Source of the DNA: Epichloe hybrida
Taxonomy: Eukaryota > Ascomycota > Sordariomycetes > Hypocreales > Clavicipitaceae
Reading direction: 5' to 3'
Assembly (NCBI GenBank): GCA_019022495.1
Contig: JAFEKR010000004.1
Coordinates: 2,852,001-2,916,000 of the forward strand
DNA: 64,000 nt
In this document: piece after piece, positions 35,813-47,259 of the stretch
How positions within the stretch are numbered: the first letter of the stretch is position 1
How the letters are laid out: each line of letters starts with the position of its first letter
Notes under the pieces: generated by a model
What the model saw: the letters and a program-made list of their open reading frames with translations, nothing else
What the model was told of the DNA's origin: nothing
Databases searched by the model: none
Translations under genes and position numbers: made by a program

Positions 35813-36889
35813 GGCGACGAGTTTCAAGCGCGAATCGCCTCGGAAACAAAAAGACCCCCCTCTTGGAAACAAGGCTGCCTCGCGCGGGATCGGATGCATC
35901 CGCGTGGGGGCGCGCATTTGATGCCGTTGGTTGGCTGTCTGTGCGGGTGCGGCGGGTACTTTCTACTACCCCCTGGCTGGTGTCCCACTCCAATCACGGG
36001 AAGGTCTGTCATTGGCCTGCTCCCCTAGTAATGTGATCTCGTTCTCGTGAATTAAACAGGGATTAGTTTCCCTCGCTCTACATATGTAGTCTCGGGGCCG
36101 TCATCCGCACTGACATTGCCGAGTGAGACAAATTCCTCATCACCCACCTGCGCGGAGCGTTTGTGTACATTAGTTACCGCGGGGACAACAACGGAGCCCG
36201 TCTTCAGATGCACGACCTGGTTAGCCGTCATGAACGAGGGAGGATGGTAAGTTGGTTGTTTGCATGCAAGGTTCTCGCATTCCTCCCTACCCTACAGCGT
36301 GGTTGCTGCGGCTTCAGGCATTCCATTCAAGAGGTGCGTGACAGGAGCAAGCACGTCATGGTAGCACGGCCCGTTCGACTTGGAAGGTGTCTCCCAGGGG
36401 AAGAAGATGTTCTGCAGCAACTTTTGCGGGAATTCCGGCGTACTTGGGTCGGGCGTGCAACTTGGCAGAGCGTGATATACATGTCGGCCAATCGTGCCTT
36501 TTTCCAAGACGGCGCAGCTCCTGTGCTTATTACGGCGTGTTTGGATGCCTGACTGTTCTTGTACGTGCGACTGTCCGCAGCTTGGAACGAGGAAACGTAT
36601 TCTCGGGCAATGTTTTCTCACAGGTTGTACAGGGGATAATTTCATGGTCATCAAGGGCGACCGAGCAGTTGATTTACAGCCTCGCTATGGCGAAATTTCA
36701 AAAGTGATTTTATTACAGGAATGCGAAGAACTTAAATCTATGGTCTATTGTGCCCACGCCAAGGTGAGCTCCCCCGGGATTAAGAAAGCAAAACTGGTCC
36801 ATTCACGACCACGGTGACACCCATGGCGCCGGGATTAATTACAGACAGGGACACGACCCGATCTGGCGACGGGCAAAAAAGGGGCCAGT
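35813..36889. other. Intergenic, amidohydrolase to GPI protein
   Basis: This should hold the 3' ends of two convergent genes. Open stretches on both strands (36163-36552 plus, 36654-36292 minus) overlap each other, lack recognisable motifs and have no clear splice context, so I do not call them genes. Confidence 0.55.
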
Positions 36890-37322
36890 CTATACCATGA
36901 CGAGGCCGACTGCGAGGGCGATCAGTCCGGAAGCACCCATGAACAGTCCGTTGGTGGCGGCGCCGGCGACGGGCACCGGCATGGGAGCAGTCGAGTTGCC
37001 GCCGGGCCCCGTGGGAGCCGGGCCCATGGCACCGCCCGTGGCACCGCCCGTGGCGGAGACGACGACCAGCGCGGGCGCGGTGCAGGGCGTGGTGGGCAAC
37101 GGCGAGCGCGTGACGATGTCGGGAACCGAGGAGACGGGGTGGCAGGCTTCACAGGCGACGATGGTCTCTGATGAAGATGCCTGGTCCTGGGCCGGGGTCT
37201 GGGCGCCGGTCAGGGCGGCGAGCACTGTTGATGGAACAAAATGTTAGGGGGAGGCTATTGCGAGCCGTGGACGGATTGATTCTGTACTTGCGGGAAATGC
37301 CGAACAGAGCAGAGGACTTCAT
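36890..37322 (-). CDS. Small GPI-anchored cell-wall protein with GC-AG intron
   Basis: Exon 1 is 37322-37292 and exon 2 is 37224-36890, giving 121 residues. The protein starts MKSSALFGIS and continues LLAALTGAQTPAQ, a good signal peptide. It then has a Cys-poor core (VACEACHP, TTPC) and a Pro/Gly/Thr-rich stretch. It ends in a hydrophobic tail (NGLFMGASGLIALAVGLVMV) after small residues, the pattern of a GPI-attachment signal. The 67-bp intron must start with GCAAGT: that donor gives the correct phase, whereas the GT two bases on (GTACAG) shifts frame. Known GC-AG introns carry exactly this donor. The role is probably structural in the wall or at the surface. The gene is divergent from the Rds1-like gene and shares its 0.9-kb upstream region. 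Confidence 0.75.
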
Positions 37323-38208
37323 CTTGTCGGGTAGGTTTGTTTATTCGTGAAAGGAGTGGATGCTGGAGGAGATGGAATTGGCAGCGATTGAGCAGGGAGA
37401 TGAGGGAAACGAGTGGAAGACGAAAGGCAGGTATTAATTGTAGTGGGATGTGAGAAATCCGGCAGGAGGGGGAGGCGGCGGAGGGATGGATTAAAGACAA
37501 TTCATTTGGTGAGATGAGACGAGGGGAACGTGGACGCGCTGCGCCGTAATGACAAACGGATTGTTTTCTTTTGTTTCTCGCATCGACGCCACCCACTTGT
37601 CGACCACTTGTCACCCGCTTGTGGAGCCTTCGGAGAGTAAAGTTTGTGTTATGGGTCGTGCATGGTTCATGGCGCATGGTTCATTCCCCGGATCGAGCGA
37701 GTCCCGGCGTAATTTCACTGACTCAGGTTCCAAGCTCAGTAAGCTCGAGAGGGACAAGACGACTGGGGCTGGACCGGACGGTGCCCGACCCGAGATGAGA
37801 AGTCTGAGAAGGACGTGGTGGAATCGTGGCTAGTTCCGGATCGCCTGGCTGCCGAGGGCGACGGGCCGCTAGCGCTGAAGTCATGGTGCAAGTTGTGCTT
37901 TTTTGTTGCTTTTTCCTCTCCTGGTTGTTGATTGCTCCCCTGCATCTGTGGTGCATCTGTGGAATCAAGGGCTCACTGCTCGTCATCGCCGAGACAATCG
38001 AGTAGAGACGTGGGCACCGATTGTTTTGGCCAGGCTCTTTTTTTTTTTTTTTGTATTTATTCCTCTTGGTTCTCGCCCAGAACGTCTTTACGGCCTCAGC
38101 TCGCACCACATTCTATCAGCATTCTTGACCAGTCATTCATTCACTCGCTCACATCCCGTCTTCGCCTAATTCTTATCCTGTAGTCTATAATACCTCACAG
38201 CCAGCAAC
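37323..38208. other. Divergent promoter region, GPI protein / Rds1-like gene
   Basis: 886 bp between two start codons. It contains pyrimidine-rich stretches and a T15-class run at about 38038-38053. No transcription-factor site is distinctive enough to name. Confidence 0.6.
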
Positions 38209-39279
38209 ATGTTCGTCTCCAAGATTGCCAGCATCATCGCCATGGCCGGCGCCGTCTCGGCCGGCCCCGTGCAGAAGCGCGAGGCCATCAACGACGGCAC
38301 CATCCTCAACTATGCCCTGACTCTGGAGCACCTCGAGGACACCTTCTACCGCGAAGGTCTGGCCAAGTACACCGAGAAGGACTTTGCCGACGCCGGCTTC
38401 GACTCCGTCTTCTACAACAATGTGAAGAAGGTGTCCAAGGACGAGAGCGACCACGTCGGTTTCCTGACCAGCCCTGAAAGGTACGTTGGCTCTCTCCCGT
38501 GCATGGCTTCTGAGATTGTCTCTCCATTTCCACAATGGGCCCCACCCAGGTTCCTCGCTGACGAGAATTCGCTTCCCACGATGATAGCTGCCGGAGTTGA
38601 GCCCGTTGCCGAGTGCAAGTACGAGTTCGGATACAAGGATGTCAAGACCTTCCTCGCGACCGCGTCCATCCTCGAGGGCGTCGGTGTCTCCGCCTACCTC
38701 GGCGCCGCCGCCGACATCATGAGCAAGGCCTATCTCACCGCCGCTGGCTCCATCCTCACCGTCGAGGCCCGCCACTCCTCATACATTCGCGCCGGCCTCA
38801 AGCAGGCTCCCTTTGCCCAGCCCTTCGACACCCCGCTCAGCATCAACGAGGTCTACTCCCTCGCCTCCCAGTTCATTACCGAGTGTCCGTCGACCAATCC
38901 CAAGCTGCCTGTCAAGGCCTTCCCCAAGCTTGCCGCCGTTGCCGGCCCCCAGGCTGCCACCGAGGGTTCCACCGTCACCCTGCAGACCCCTGTAAGTCCT
39001 CGATCACAAAGTCCGTGCCGAGTTACATGTTCCTGACCTTCCCCCCCCTCTCTCCCACAGGGCTACACCCTCAAGGCTCCCCAGGGATCTAGCCAGATCT
39101 ACGCCGCCTTCATCGCCGTTACTGGTCCCACCTTCGTCGCTGCCACTCCCGTTGACGGTGGATTCTCCGTCCAGATCCCCAAGGGATTCGCTGGACAGAC
39201 CTACGTCGTCCTGACCGGCTGCAACGAGACCGTGTCCGACGACACTGTTGCCGCCGGCCCGGCCATCATCGAGGTATGA
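38209..39279 (+). CDS. Secreted Rds1-like protein with ferritin-like domain
   Basis: Exons are 38209-38480, 38550-38991 and 39061-39279; both introns are 69 bp with GTACGT/CAG and GTAAGT/CAG. The first intron is a multiple of three without stops, so retention would be silent. The signal peptide ends near residue 19, followed by a Kex2-type KR (VQKRE). The ferritin-like four-helix domain shows metal-type residues: LEHLEDTFYREGL, KDESDHVGFL and TVEARHSSYIR. The C-terminal third is a beta-rich extracellular tail. Fission yeast Rds1 relatives are stress- and nutrient-regulated, but the biochemical role is not established. The end may differ: GTATGA at 39274 could be a donor spliced to CAG at 39341, giving a stop at 39350 with ending EIA instead of EV. 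Confidence 0.85.
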
Positions 39280-39350
39280 CTAGACGAGTCGCAGCACCGA
39301 TTATCATGGTCTCGCGACCCATTCGCTGACGAATGTGACAGATTGCTTGA

Positions 39351-39879
39351 GCGGATCGAATTTGAGCGGGGAAAAGAAGCGCATTGTCGGGGCCATGTCG
39401 GGGCCGGGTTCCACATAATATACTCTACTTCTAGCGGTTGATATTCAAGCACCATGATGCGGAACGGAGATGGACCAAAATCTCCGTCTCCGAAACAAGT
39501 ACAATCAATACATGAAACTATTGAATGCAAATCTCGTGACCCGGGATCGAGCCGCCTATGGGGAGAGCACGATCTATTGGATTGTGAGATGTGACTGCCG
39601 ACGGCAAGCGCACGTCTCCGCACATCACATGTAGGAGCATAGATGGTCTAAGCGAAGCTTCCCATGTGAACATGGCGGACAGAAATTGCTCGAATGAAAC
39701 CTCTTCTTCGCTGTCAATTATAAGTAGTGTGACTGCCGTTGAATACTGTCGAGCGATGGAAAACGGAATACGCAGGCATCGTGGTTTCTGACAGCGCGCT
39801 CGATAATACTCTGCTCTTCCAGTCCGCTCGCCCGCTCGTCCGCTCACCCACCCACCCCACCCATCCACTGCCCGTCCCC
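39351..39879. other. Intergenic, Rds1-like gene to lipase
   Basis: No gene seen. A C-rich run of CCCACCCAC type lies just before the lipase start (39845-39870). Confidence 0.55.
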
Positions 39880-41262
39880 ATGCACCCGACGCGCGCGCTG
39901 CTGTCCGCGTGGGCGTTGGCGGCGCTCCCCGCAGCGCGCCTCGCACTCGCACTCCCAGCGCGTGAAGCTCCCCCAGACCTGCCCAGCGTCGACCCGTTCT
40001 ACGCCGTCCCCGACGGGCTGGAAAAGGCCAGTCCAGGGACCATCCTGCGCCACCGGACGCCGCCCGGCCCCATCGGCTCCCCGGGCGGCGCCTGAAGCTG
40101 CGGTCCAGCCACCAGATCCTGTACCGCACAACCGACAGCCACCGGAGGGCCACGGCGACGGTGCTCACGGTGCTGATCCCGCCCAACGCGAACCTGTCGC
40201 GCATCCTGTCGTACCAGCTGCCCGAGGACGCCGCGTCCGTCGACTGCGCGCCCTCGTACGCGCTCCAGCTCGGGGCCGCGGCCAACGCGAGCGTGACGGC
40301 GGCGCTGCTCGACCTCGGCCACATCGAGTCCGCCCTCGCCAGGGGCTGGGTCGTCATATCGCCCGACTTCCTCGGCCCCCGCGCCGCGTTCCTGGCCAAC
40401 GAGCTGGGTCGTCATATCGCCCGACTTCCTCGGCCCCCGCGCCGCGTTCCTGGCCAACGAGCTGGCGGGCAACGCCGTGCTCGACGGCGTCCGCGCCGCC
40501 ATCAACTCCCACCCCTTCACCGGCATCGCCCCCGGCTCGGAACCCGAATCTGGAGCCCGCGCCGACCCCGACCCGACCGTCGTCCTCTGGGGCTACTCGG
40601 GGGGCAGCCTCGCGTCCATGTGGGCGGCCGAGCTGCAGCCCGTGTACGCGCCGGACCTGCGCATCGCCGGAGTGGCGGCCGGCGGCCCCGTGCCCAACAT
40701 CACCAACGTCGTCACCCTCGTCAACGGCTCGCCCTTTGCCGGCCTGATCCCGGCGGGCGTCCTCGGCCTCGCCACCGAGTACGACCTCGGGTCCCTCCTC
40801 GACCAGCGCCTCCTCCCCCGGTACAAGGACGAGTTCTACGCCGCCAGGCACATGTGCCTGCCCGGCGACATCGTGGCCTACGCCCTCAGGGACATCGTGG
40901 GCATGTTCGACGACAGGAGCCTCGTCTACAGGCACCCGCTCGTCGTCGACATCCTGGCCCGCAACGCGCTCGGCCACCGCGCGCCCGGCCCTGCCACGCC
41001 GCTCTACGTCTACAAGGCCGTGGGCGACGAGATCAGCCCCGTGGGGGACACGGACGGCCTGGTCGACGCCTACTGCGCCGGCGGGGCCACCGTGCAGTAC
41101 GAGAGGGTGCATCTGGCCGAGCATGCGCTCTTGGCCGTGTCGTGGGCTCCCCGCGCGCTTGACTGGATCGACGCCGTCATGAGCGGCCGGTCGACTGCCG
41201 GGTTTGGCCATCGCAGTTGCAAGGGCGGCCGGACCGGACGGGCCGGACGGGGCCTGGAGTAG
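39880..41262 (+). pseudogene. Secreted lipase (LIP family) with two frameshifts
   Basis: Family members hydrolyse triglycerides outside the cell. ATG at 39880 opens a signal peptide (ALLSAWALAALPAARLALALP). The frame is right to GTILRHRTPPGPIG, then shifts by one base (1 deleted or 2 inserted) near 40075-40095, resuming as LKLRSSHQILYRTTDS. It shifts again in a 58-bp tandem duplication at 40345-40460. From LAGNAVLDGV (about 40463) it is intact to 41262. The catalytic residues survive: GYSGG nucleophile, Asp in AVGDEISP, His in LAEHALL. Removing one duplicate copy restores frame. Very high GC raises the chance that one or both shifts are sequencing or assembly errors. Confidence 0.85.
40345..40460 (+). 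repeat. 58-bp perfect tandem duplication inside lipase
   Basis: The segment from GCTGGGTCGTCATATCGC to GGCCAACGA is present twice head to tail (40345-40402 and 40403-40460). 58 is not a multiple of three, so it shifts frame. Confidence 0.95.
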
Positions 41263-41773
41263 CTTGTGGTTTCATCATTGCACAATGCTCCCCGCTCCCT
41301 ACTTGCAGTAATAATCAGCTACAAGTGCAATGTAACCCCTATATTATTTCAGAGAGCTACAAGGCAGAGGCATCGGGTATATAGCGCCACAAAAGAAAAA
41401 CGTACATCTACTTCTGTATAGGTTACTAGCATTATATCATACTAGCTCTTGTTTCCCATATTTCAGCTTACATCTAAATAGCTTAATCACTACTATTATG
41501 TGGCTTTGTTAAACAATTCAGGGGGTGTATTGTAGATAGCTTCATCACTCCTATTTTGTAGGTTTGTAAAATAATTCAGGGGTGCATTGTGCTTTTGACC
41601 TTGTCCATGCTTTTGTTACACGGCACAAAAAACACTCATCATTTTGTTGACTGCCCAGTCGGACTGCCCAATGACAATGCGCGTGGCTGCCTTTAGTGGG
41701 CGGGGGTGGGGCGACGGAGCCTCTTCTCTGTGAATCTGCGATCGGAGCGGATCCCTGCGTTAGTCTGCGTATG
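41263..41773. other. Intergenic, lipase to Copia-A array
   Basis: No gene. Two diverged 58-bp-spaced copies of a segment starting GCTTAATCAC (41481) and GCTTCATCAC (41539), both running to AATTCAGGGG, form a short tandem repeat at about 41480-41595. Confidence 0.65.
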
Positions 41774-41778
41774 ATATT

Positions 41779-42010
41779 TGTTAGAATCCCGCCGTAAGCG
41801 TTTAACCATATGTAGGCAACTTGGACACTAGGACCCACCTGACTAGTTACTTTCCAGACCTTCAGTAGATGCATAGTACAGTTTATATAGGCAGATTACA
41901 CACCCTATAGTACAGGTACTTAGTTATTTAAACCATAGTCCACGCCCTCTTATAGGGTTAGGTAACTTAATTAATACCTTTATTTCTAATCCTAGTTACT
42001 TAGTCTAATA
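41779..42010 (+). repeat. Copia-A array LTR 1
   Basis: 232 bp, TGTTAGAATCCCGCCG to TAGTCTAATA (TCCAACA in unmutated copies). Confidence 0.9.
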
Positions 42011-44935
42011 TAGTAGTAATTACTTAGTGTTTATAATATAAAGACCCTTCTTTCTAATTAATACCTTTATTAAGTTAATTCTAATTAATTAATTATTAAA
42101 TTTAGTATATCCTAGTAAGAGAATAGGGTTTAGTTATAATTATTAATATTATAATTAGGTAACCCCTAGTAGTAAGGAAGATTTACGTAAGTTAAAGTTT
42201 AATAAATTATAATAATAATAACATAGGATATTATTAAGATATCTAAGGAAACTTACACTACTTAAGGCTATAAGCTAGTAGTTAAGCTATAGGAACCCTA
42301 TTATTAGGACCTATAGTTTAAGATAATAAAGGTAAGAGCTATTAAAGATAGGATTTAGGTCTTTATTAACCCTAATTTAATAATAACTCTTAACTACCTA
42401 CCTAAGCCACTAATCCTAATAGGAAAAAGGACTCTAGTAGTAAGAAAAGTAGTAATTATAGCTTTAATTACTTTACTAGAAAACTAGACTAAAGGGCCTT
42501 AAACACACTTAAGAACGTTAATATCTAGAGTTATAAGCAATTAGTAGTAACCTTAAGAAAGCTCTCCTTCTATAAGTATTACTCCTATTATTAACTTAAC
42601 TAAAGAGGGATACTTTAAATACCCTTAATAACTAGATAATACTAAAGATAGCGCTTAGTATATAGTTCTTAATAAATAATATTAAGTATTTAATAGTTAG
42701 TATTAGAGTCTATTAAAGACTATAAGAGAATACTATAATTAGTTTATTATAATACTTAGAAATAAGTATAAGTAAATAATCCTATAGTATATCTTACTTT
42801 ATAAGAAGCTTAGAGAGCTTATAAGAAATATAATACCCTTAAATAAAATAATTAGGCATTACGCTAAGGTTAACTTTAATAAAGTTATTAAGCATAGCCT
42901 AGCAAAGGTTAACATTAATAAATAGCTTACTAACACGTTAATTAGCTATAAGCAATATTTTTAAGTAAATTACTTAATTATAAAAGGTAACTCTCTAATT
43001 AAGATAATTAATAATACTATTAGCACCTAATTCCCTTTAATTTCAGCTTAAATTAATTCACTAATCTTTACTACTAAGATTAAGGGTAAAACCCTTGATT
43101 TTTACTTTATAATTATAAGAATTAGGTATTTAATTAAAGCCTAGGGAAGGTCTTAAAGTAAATCCAGAGAATCTTTTAAAGTAAAGCTAACTCTTAATAG
43201 TTAGACTAAAGAAGATCTTAATAAGGGAGATAAGAAGTTACTTTATATTTATTATAATAAGCATAAGGCTAAGAAGTTAAAGGACTCTTAGAAGAACTAT
43301 TAAACGCTTTACTTGCCTAAGAATTAGACTATTAAGGAAAATTAATTAAAAAAAGCAAAAGAAGTAATAAATTAACAATCTAATGATATTAAAAAGGCCT
43401 ATAACACATAGCTTAAGGAGCATAACGCAAAGGAAGCAAAGGAAAGCAAGCTAGAGGGTAATACTACCTTTGTTACTACAGAGCTGTTATTAGAGGCTTT
43501 TTATGCCTAAGGGCGCTCGTAAGTAATACTTAATAGTAGTACTTTAGTACATATCTTTAATAATAAACGCTAGTTTATTAACCTAGATTACAGCAATTAA
43601 CTAAGTATCTAAGCTAGGTACGGAGTCACTAAGGCTTATAGCATTAGCATAGCCTAGATTAAATTAATAGATAGCTAGACCCTTATGTTATTAAACACAT
43701 AGTATTAACTAACCTTCTTTACAAACCTTATATTACTTTAGTTACTTATAATAAAAGGTATAAGGTAAGATAATCTTATAGGGATTGTTATAGACCTAGT
43801 AAGAGGTAATTATAAGATCTTTTTAACTATAACCCTTAGTACTTAACTATATATTAAAGGGGATAGCCCTAATAAGGCTTTTACTATTAAAAAGGACTCT
43901 CGTAACCTAAAACCCCTAATAGCCACAAAAGCAAACCTTTAGCACGTAAAAATGGCTTATCTAGGTAAAGATATAATAGATTAAGTGCTTTAAAAGGTTA
44001 ATATACTAACAAAAGAGTGTAGTAAGGGTAAATATAAGGTTTACTACATAGCTAAGGCGCAGAGGCAAATATTATAAGTTCCATAGATAGATTCCCTACC
44101 CTTAGGACCTCTTTAGGTTATAACCTATAACCTCTTTACTTCATTATAAGGCTATAATAAGGATTATTACATTACTCTCTTTACTTATAGAGCAATAGGC
44201 CTTCGCTATATCTTTATAATTCTAATAAAGACCGAAATCACGTCTTACTTTAATTAATTAGAAGCACGCTATATAAGGACCTTTAGAATCCATATTATAG
44301 TTATTATTACTAATAGGGAAACTACTTTCTAGACTAAGAAGCAAGAGGCAGAGGTCACTAATAAGGGCATTATTATTAGAAAGTCTAGCCTAGCTTATTC
44401 GCATTAAAATAGGCATGCTAAGCGGTCTAGGGGGGTGATAATAAGAGTTATAATAACTCTAATAACCTAAGCAAGCTTTCTAGAGAATCTTTAGCCTATA
44501 GCTATAGAAGTAGCTATTTATATCCTTAATCACACGCTTAAAAAGTCTCTAGATTAGCTTTTACTATATTAAGCTTTAAATAAATGGCTACGAGAGAATA
44601 AGCTTTAATAGAATTATTTACTAAAGAAGCTAGAAGCTTTATTAAATTATCTTTAAGCTTTTAGTTACAAAACTTTCGTAATAACATAGGATAGGCTTAG
44701 GAAGATAGGTCTAAAGCTATTATAAAGAGCTTATATTAGTTATCTAGCTAGTCACATCTCTTCCACCTAATATCTGATTTAGGTACTAATGATGCAGAGG
44801 AATTATTGGTTCTTATTAAGCCATGTTACCTTTGATAAGTTAATCTTCTACGCTTAAGAAAAGGACCTTTTGATTAAGGAAAAAGAGCCTGAAAAACGCC
44901 TCCTTCAAGAGCTTGTGGAAGACTTTGAGGTTAAT

Positions 44936-46381
44936 AAGGTAGCAATTGCTTGGTGTTCATGATACGAAGACCCTTCTTTCCAATCAATACCTTTATTAAG
45001 TTAATTCCAATTAATTAATTGTCAAATTCGGTACATCCTAGTAAGAGAACAGGGTTTAGTTATAATTATTAACATCATAATTAGGCGACCCCTAGTAGCA
45101 AGGAAGATCTACGTGGGTTAAAGTTTAATAAATTGCAACAACAATAACATAGGATATTATTAAGATATCTAAGGAAACCTACACTGCTCGAGGCTATAAG
45201 CTAGTAGTTAAGCTATAGGAACCCTATTATTAGGACCTATGGTTTAAGATAATAAAGGCAAGAGCTATTAAAGACAGGATTTAGGTCTTTATTAATCCTA
45301 ATTTAATAATAACTCTTAACTACCTACCTAAGCCACTAATCCTAATAGGAAAAGGGACTCTAGCAGTAAGAAGAGTAGTAATTATAGCTTTAACCACTTT
45401 ACTAGAAAACTAGACTAAAGGGCCTTAAATACGCTTAAGAACATTAATATCTAGAGTCACAAGCAATTAGTAGTAACCTTAAGAAAGCTCTCCTTCTATA
45501 AGCGTTACTCCTATTATTAACTTAACTAAAGAGGGATACTTTAAATACCCTTAATAACTAGATAATGCTAAGGATAGCGCTTAGTATATAGTTCTTAATA
45601 GATAATATTAAGTATTTAACAGTTAGTATTAGAATTTATTAAAGACTATAAGAGAATATTATAATTAGTTTATTATAACGCTTAGAAATAAGTATAAGCA
45701 AATGATCCTATAGTATATCTTGCTTTATAAGAAGCTTAGAGAGCTTACAAGGAATATAATGCCCTTAAATAAAACAATTAGGTATTACGCTAAGGTTAAC
45801 TTTAACAAAGTCATCAAGCGTAGCCTAGCAAAGGTTAATATTAACAAATAGCTTACTAACATGTTAATTAGCTATAAGCAATGTTTTCAAGTAAATTGCT
45901 TAATCGCGAAAGGTAACTCTCTAATTAAGATGATTAATAATGCTATTAGCACCTGATTCCCTTTAATTTCAGCTTAAATTAATTCACTAATCTTTACCGC
46001 TGAGATTGAGGGTAAAACCCTTGATTTTTACTCTATGATTACGAGGATTAGGTATCTAATTAAAGCCTAGGGAAGGTCTCAAAGCAAATCCGGAGAATCT
46101 TTTGGAGTAGAGCTAACTCTCGATGGTCAGACCAAAGAAGATCTTGACAACGAAAGAAATGATTGCCGATGGCCTCACAAAGCCACTAACAGGAAAAGCA
46201 TTTACGGATTTCAGATAGGCACTAGGGCTTGTACAGTTACCAGATTAAATGCTTAGTACTAACCTAAAAGAGCAGGAATTGCTAGAAGATCCTGCTATAA
46301 TTGACAATAATTAGATTATTACAGAGATTGATTTAATTAAATTATCACAGGATGCCTTAATTACAGGCCTCCTAGGGGGAT
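44936..46381 (+). mobile_element. Internally deleted Copia-A segment (Gag joined to RNase H end)
   Basis: It begins GGTAGCAATTGCTTGG, the sequence right after an LTR, and carries Gag text to about 46148. There GATCTTGACAA passes directly into CGAAAGAAATGATTGCCGATGG, the end of RNase H. The copy at 26410-26450 shows the latter sits 3.5 kb further on in a complete element. GACAA is common to both sides. It resembles a non-autonomous deletion derivative that lacks its own left LTR. Confidence 0.8.
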
Positions 46382-46613
46382 GTATTAGAATCCCGCTGTA
46401 AGCGTTTAACCGCATGCAGGCAACTTAGACACTAGGACCTACCTGACTAGTTACTTTCCGGACCTTTAGTAGATACATAGTATAGTTTGTATGGGCAGAT
46501 TACACACCCTATGGTACAGGTACTTAGTTATTTAAACCGTAGTCCGCGCCCTCTTACAGGGTCGGGCAACTCAATCGATACCTTCATTTCTAATCCTAGC
46601 TGCTCGGTCCAAC
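46382..46613 (+). repeat. Copia-A array LTR 2 (internal)
   Basis: Starts TATTAGAATCCCGCTG after the purine tract AGGGGGATG, ends CGGTCCAACA, and is followed at once by TGGCAGC from integrase. Confidence 0.85.
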
Positions 46614-47259
46614 ATGGCAGCTATTCACATCCTCAATCGCACGCCTAAAAAGTCTCTAGATTGGCTTTCACTACATTAAGCTTTGAACAAATGGCTGCGA
46701 GAGAATAAGCTTTAATGGAATCATTTACTAGAGAAGCCAGAAGCTTTATTAAATTATCTTCAAGCTTTTAGTTACAAAACTTTCGTAATAACACAGGATA
46801 GGCTTAGGAAGACAAGTCTAAAGCTATTATAAAGAGCTTACATTAGTTATCTAGCTAGTCACATCTCTTCCACCTAATATCTAATTTAGGTACTAATAAT
46901 ACAGAGGAATTATTAGTTCTTATTAAGCTATGTTACCTTTGATAAGTTAATCTTCTACGCTTAAGAAAAGGACCTTTTAATTAAGGAAAAAGAGCCTAAA
47001 AAACGCCTCCTTTAAGAGCTTGTAGAAGACTTTAAGGTTAATAATATAAATATAGAATATCCTTAAGATATAGGGCACCCACAGGCACAAGACTCCCTTC
47101 CTCTAATCTATTAGCAAAAAGATCAACATAATTACGATTAACTAAATAATAAAGAAAAGGAAAAAGGAACTTAGGAATTAACTCTCCTAACTCCTCCGAA
47201 TTCACCTAGCTATTAACCGGATTTTTTAGATCGCAAACTAATGAATATTAATAGTTTGT

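Noticed and set aside
36163..36654. Overlapping open stretches on both strands between amidohydrolase and GPI protein
   Set aside because: No family text and no splice context; each would exclude the other.
39518..41211. Several long open frames antisense to the lipase, and 40161-41162 on the plus strand
   Set aside because: Very high GC opens all frames; they are Arg/Ala/Gly-rich without motifs. The plus-strand one is the lipase read out of frame after the 58-bp duplication.
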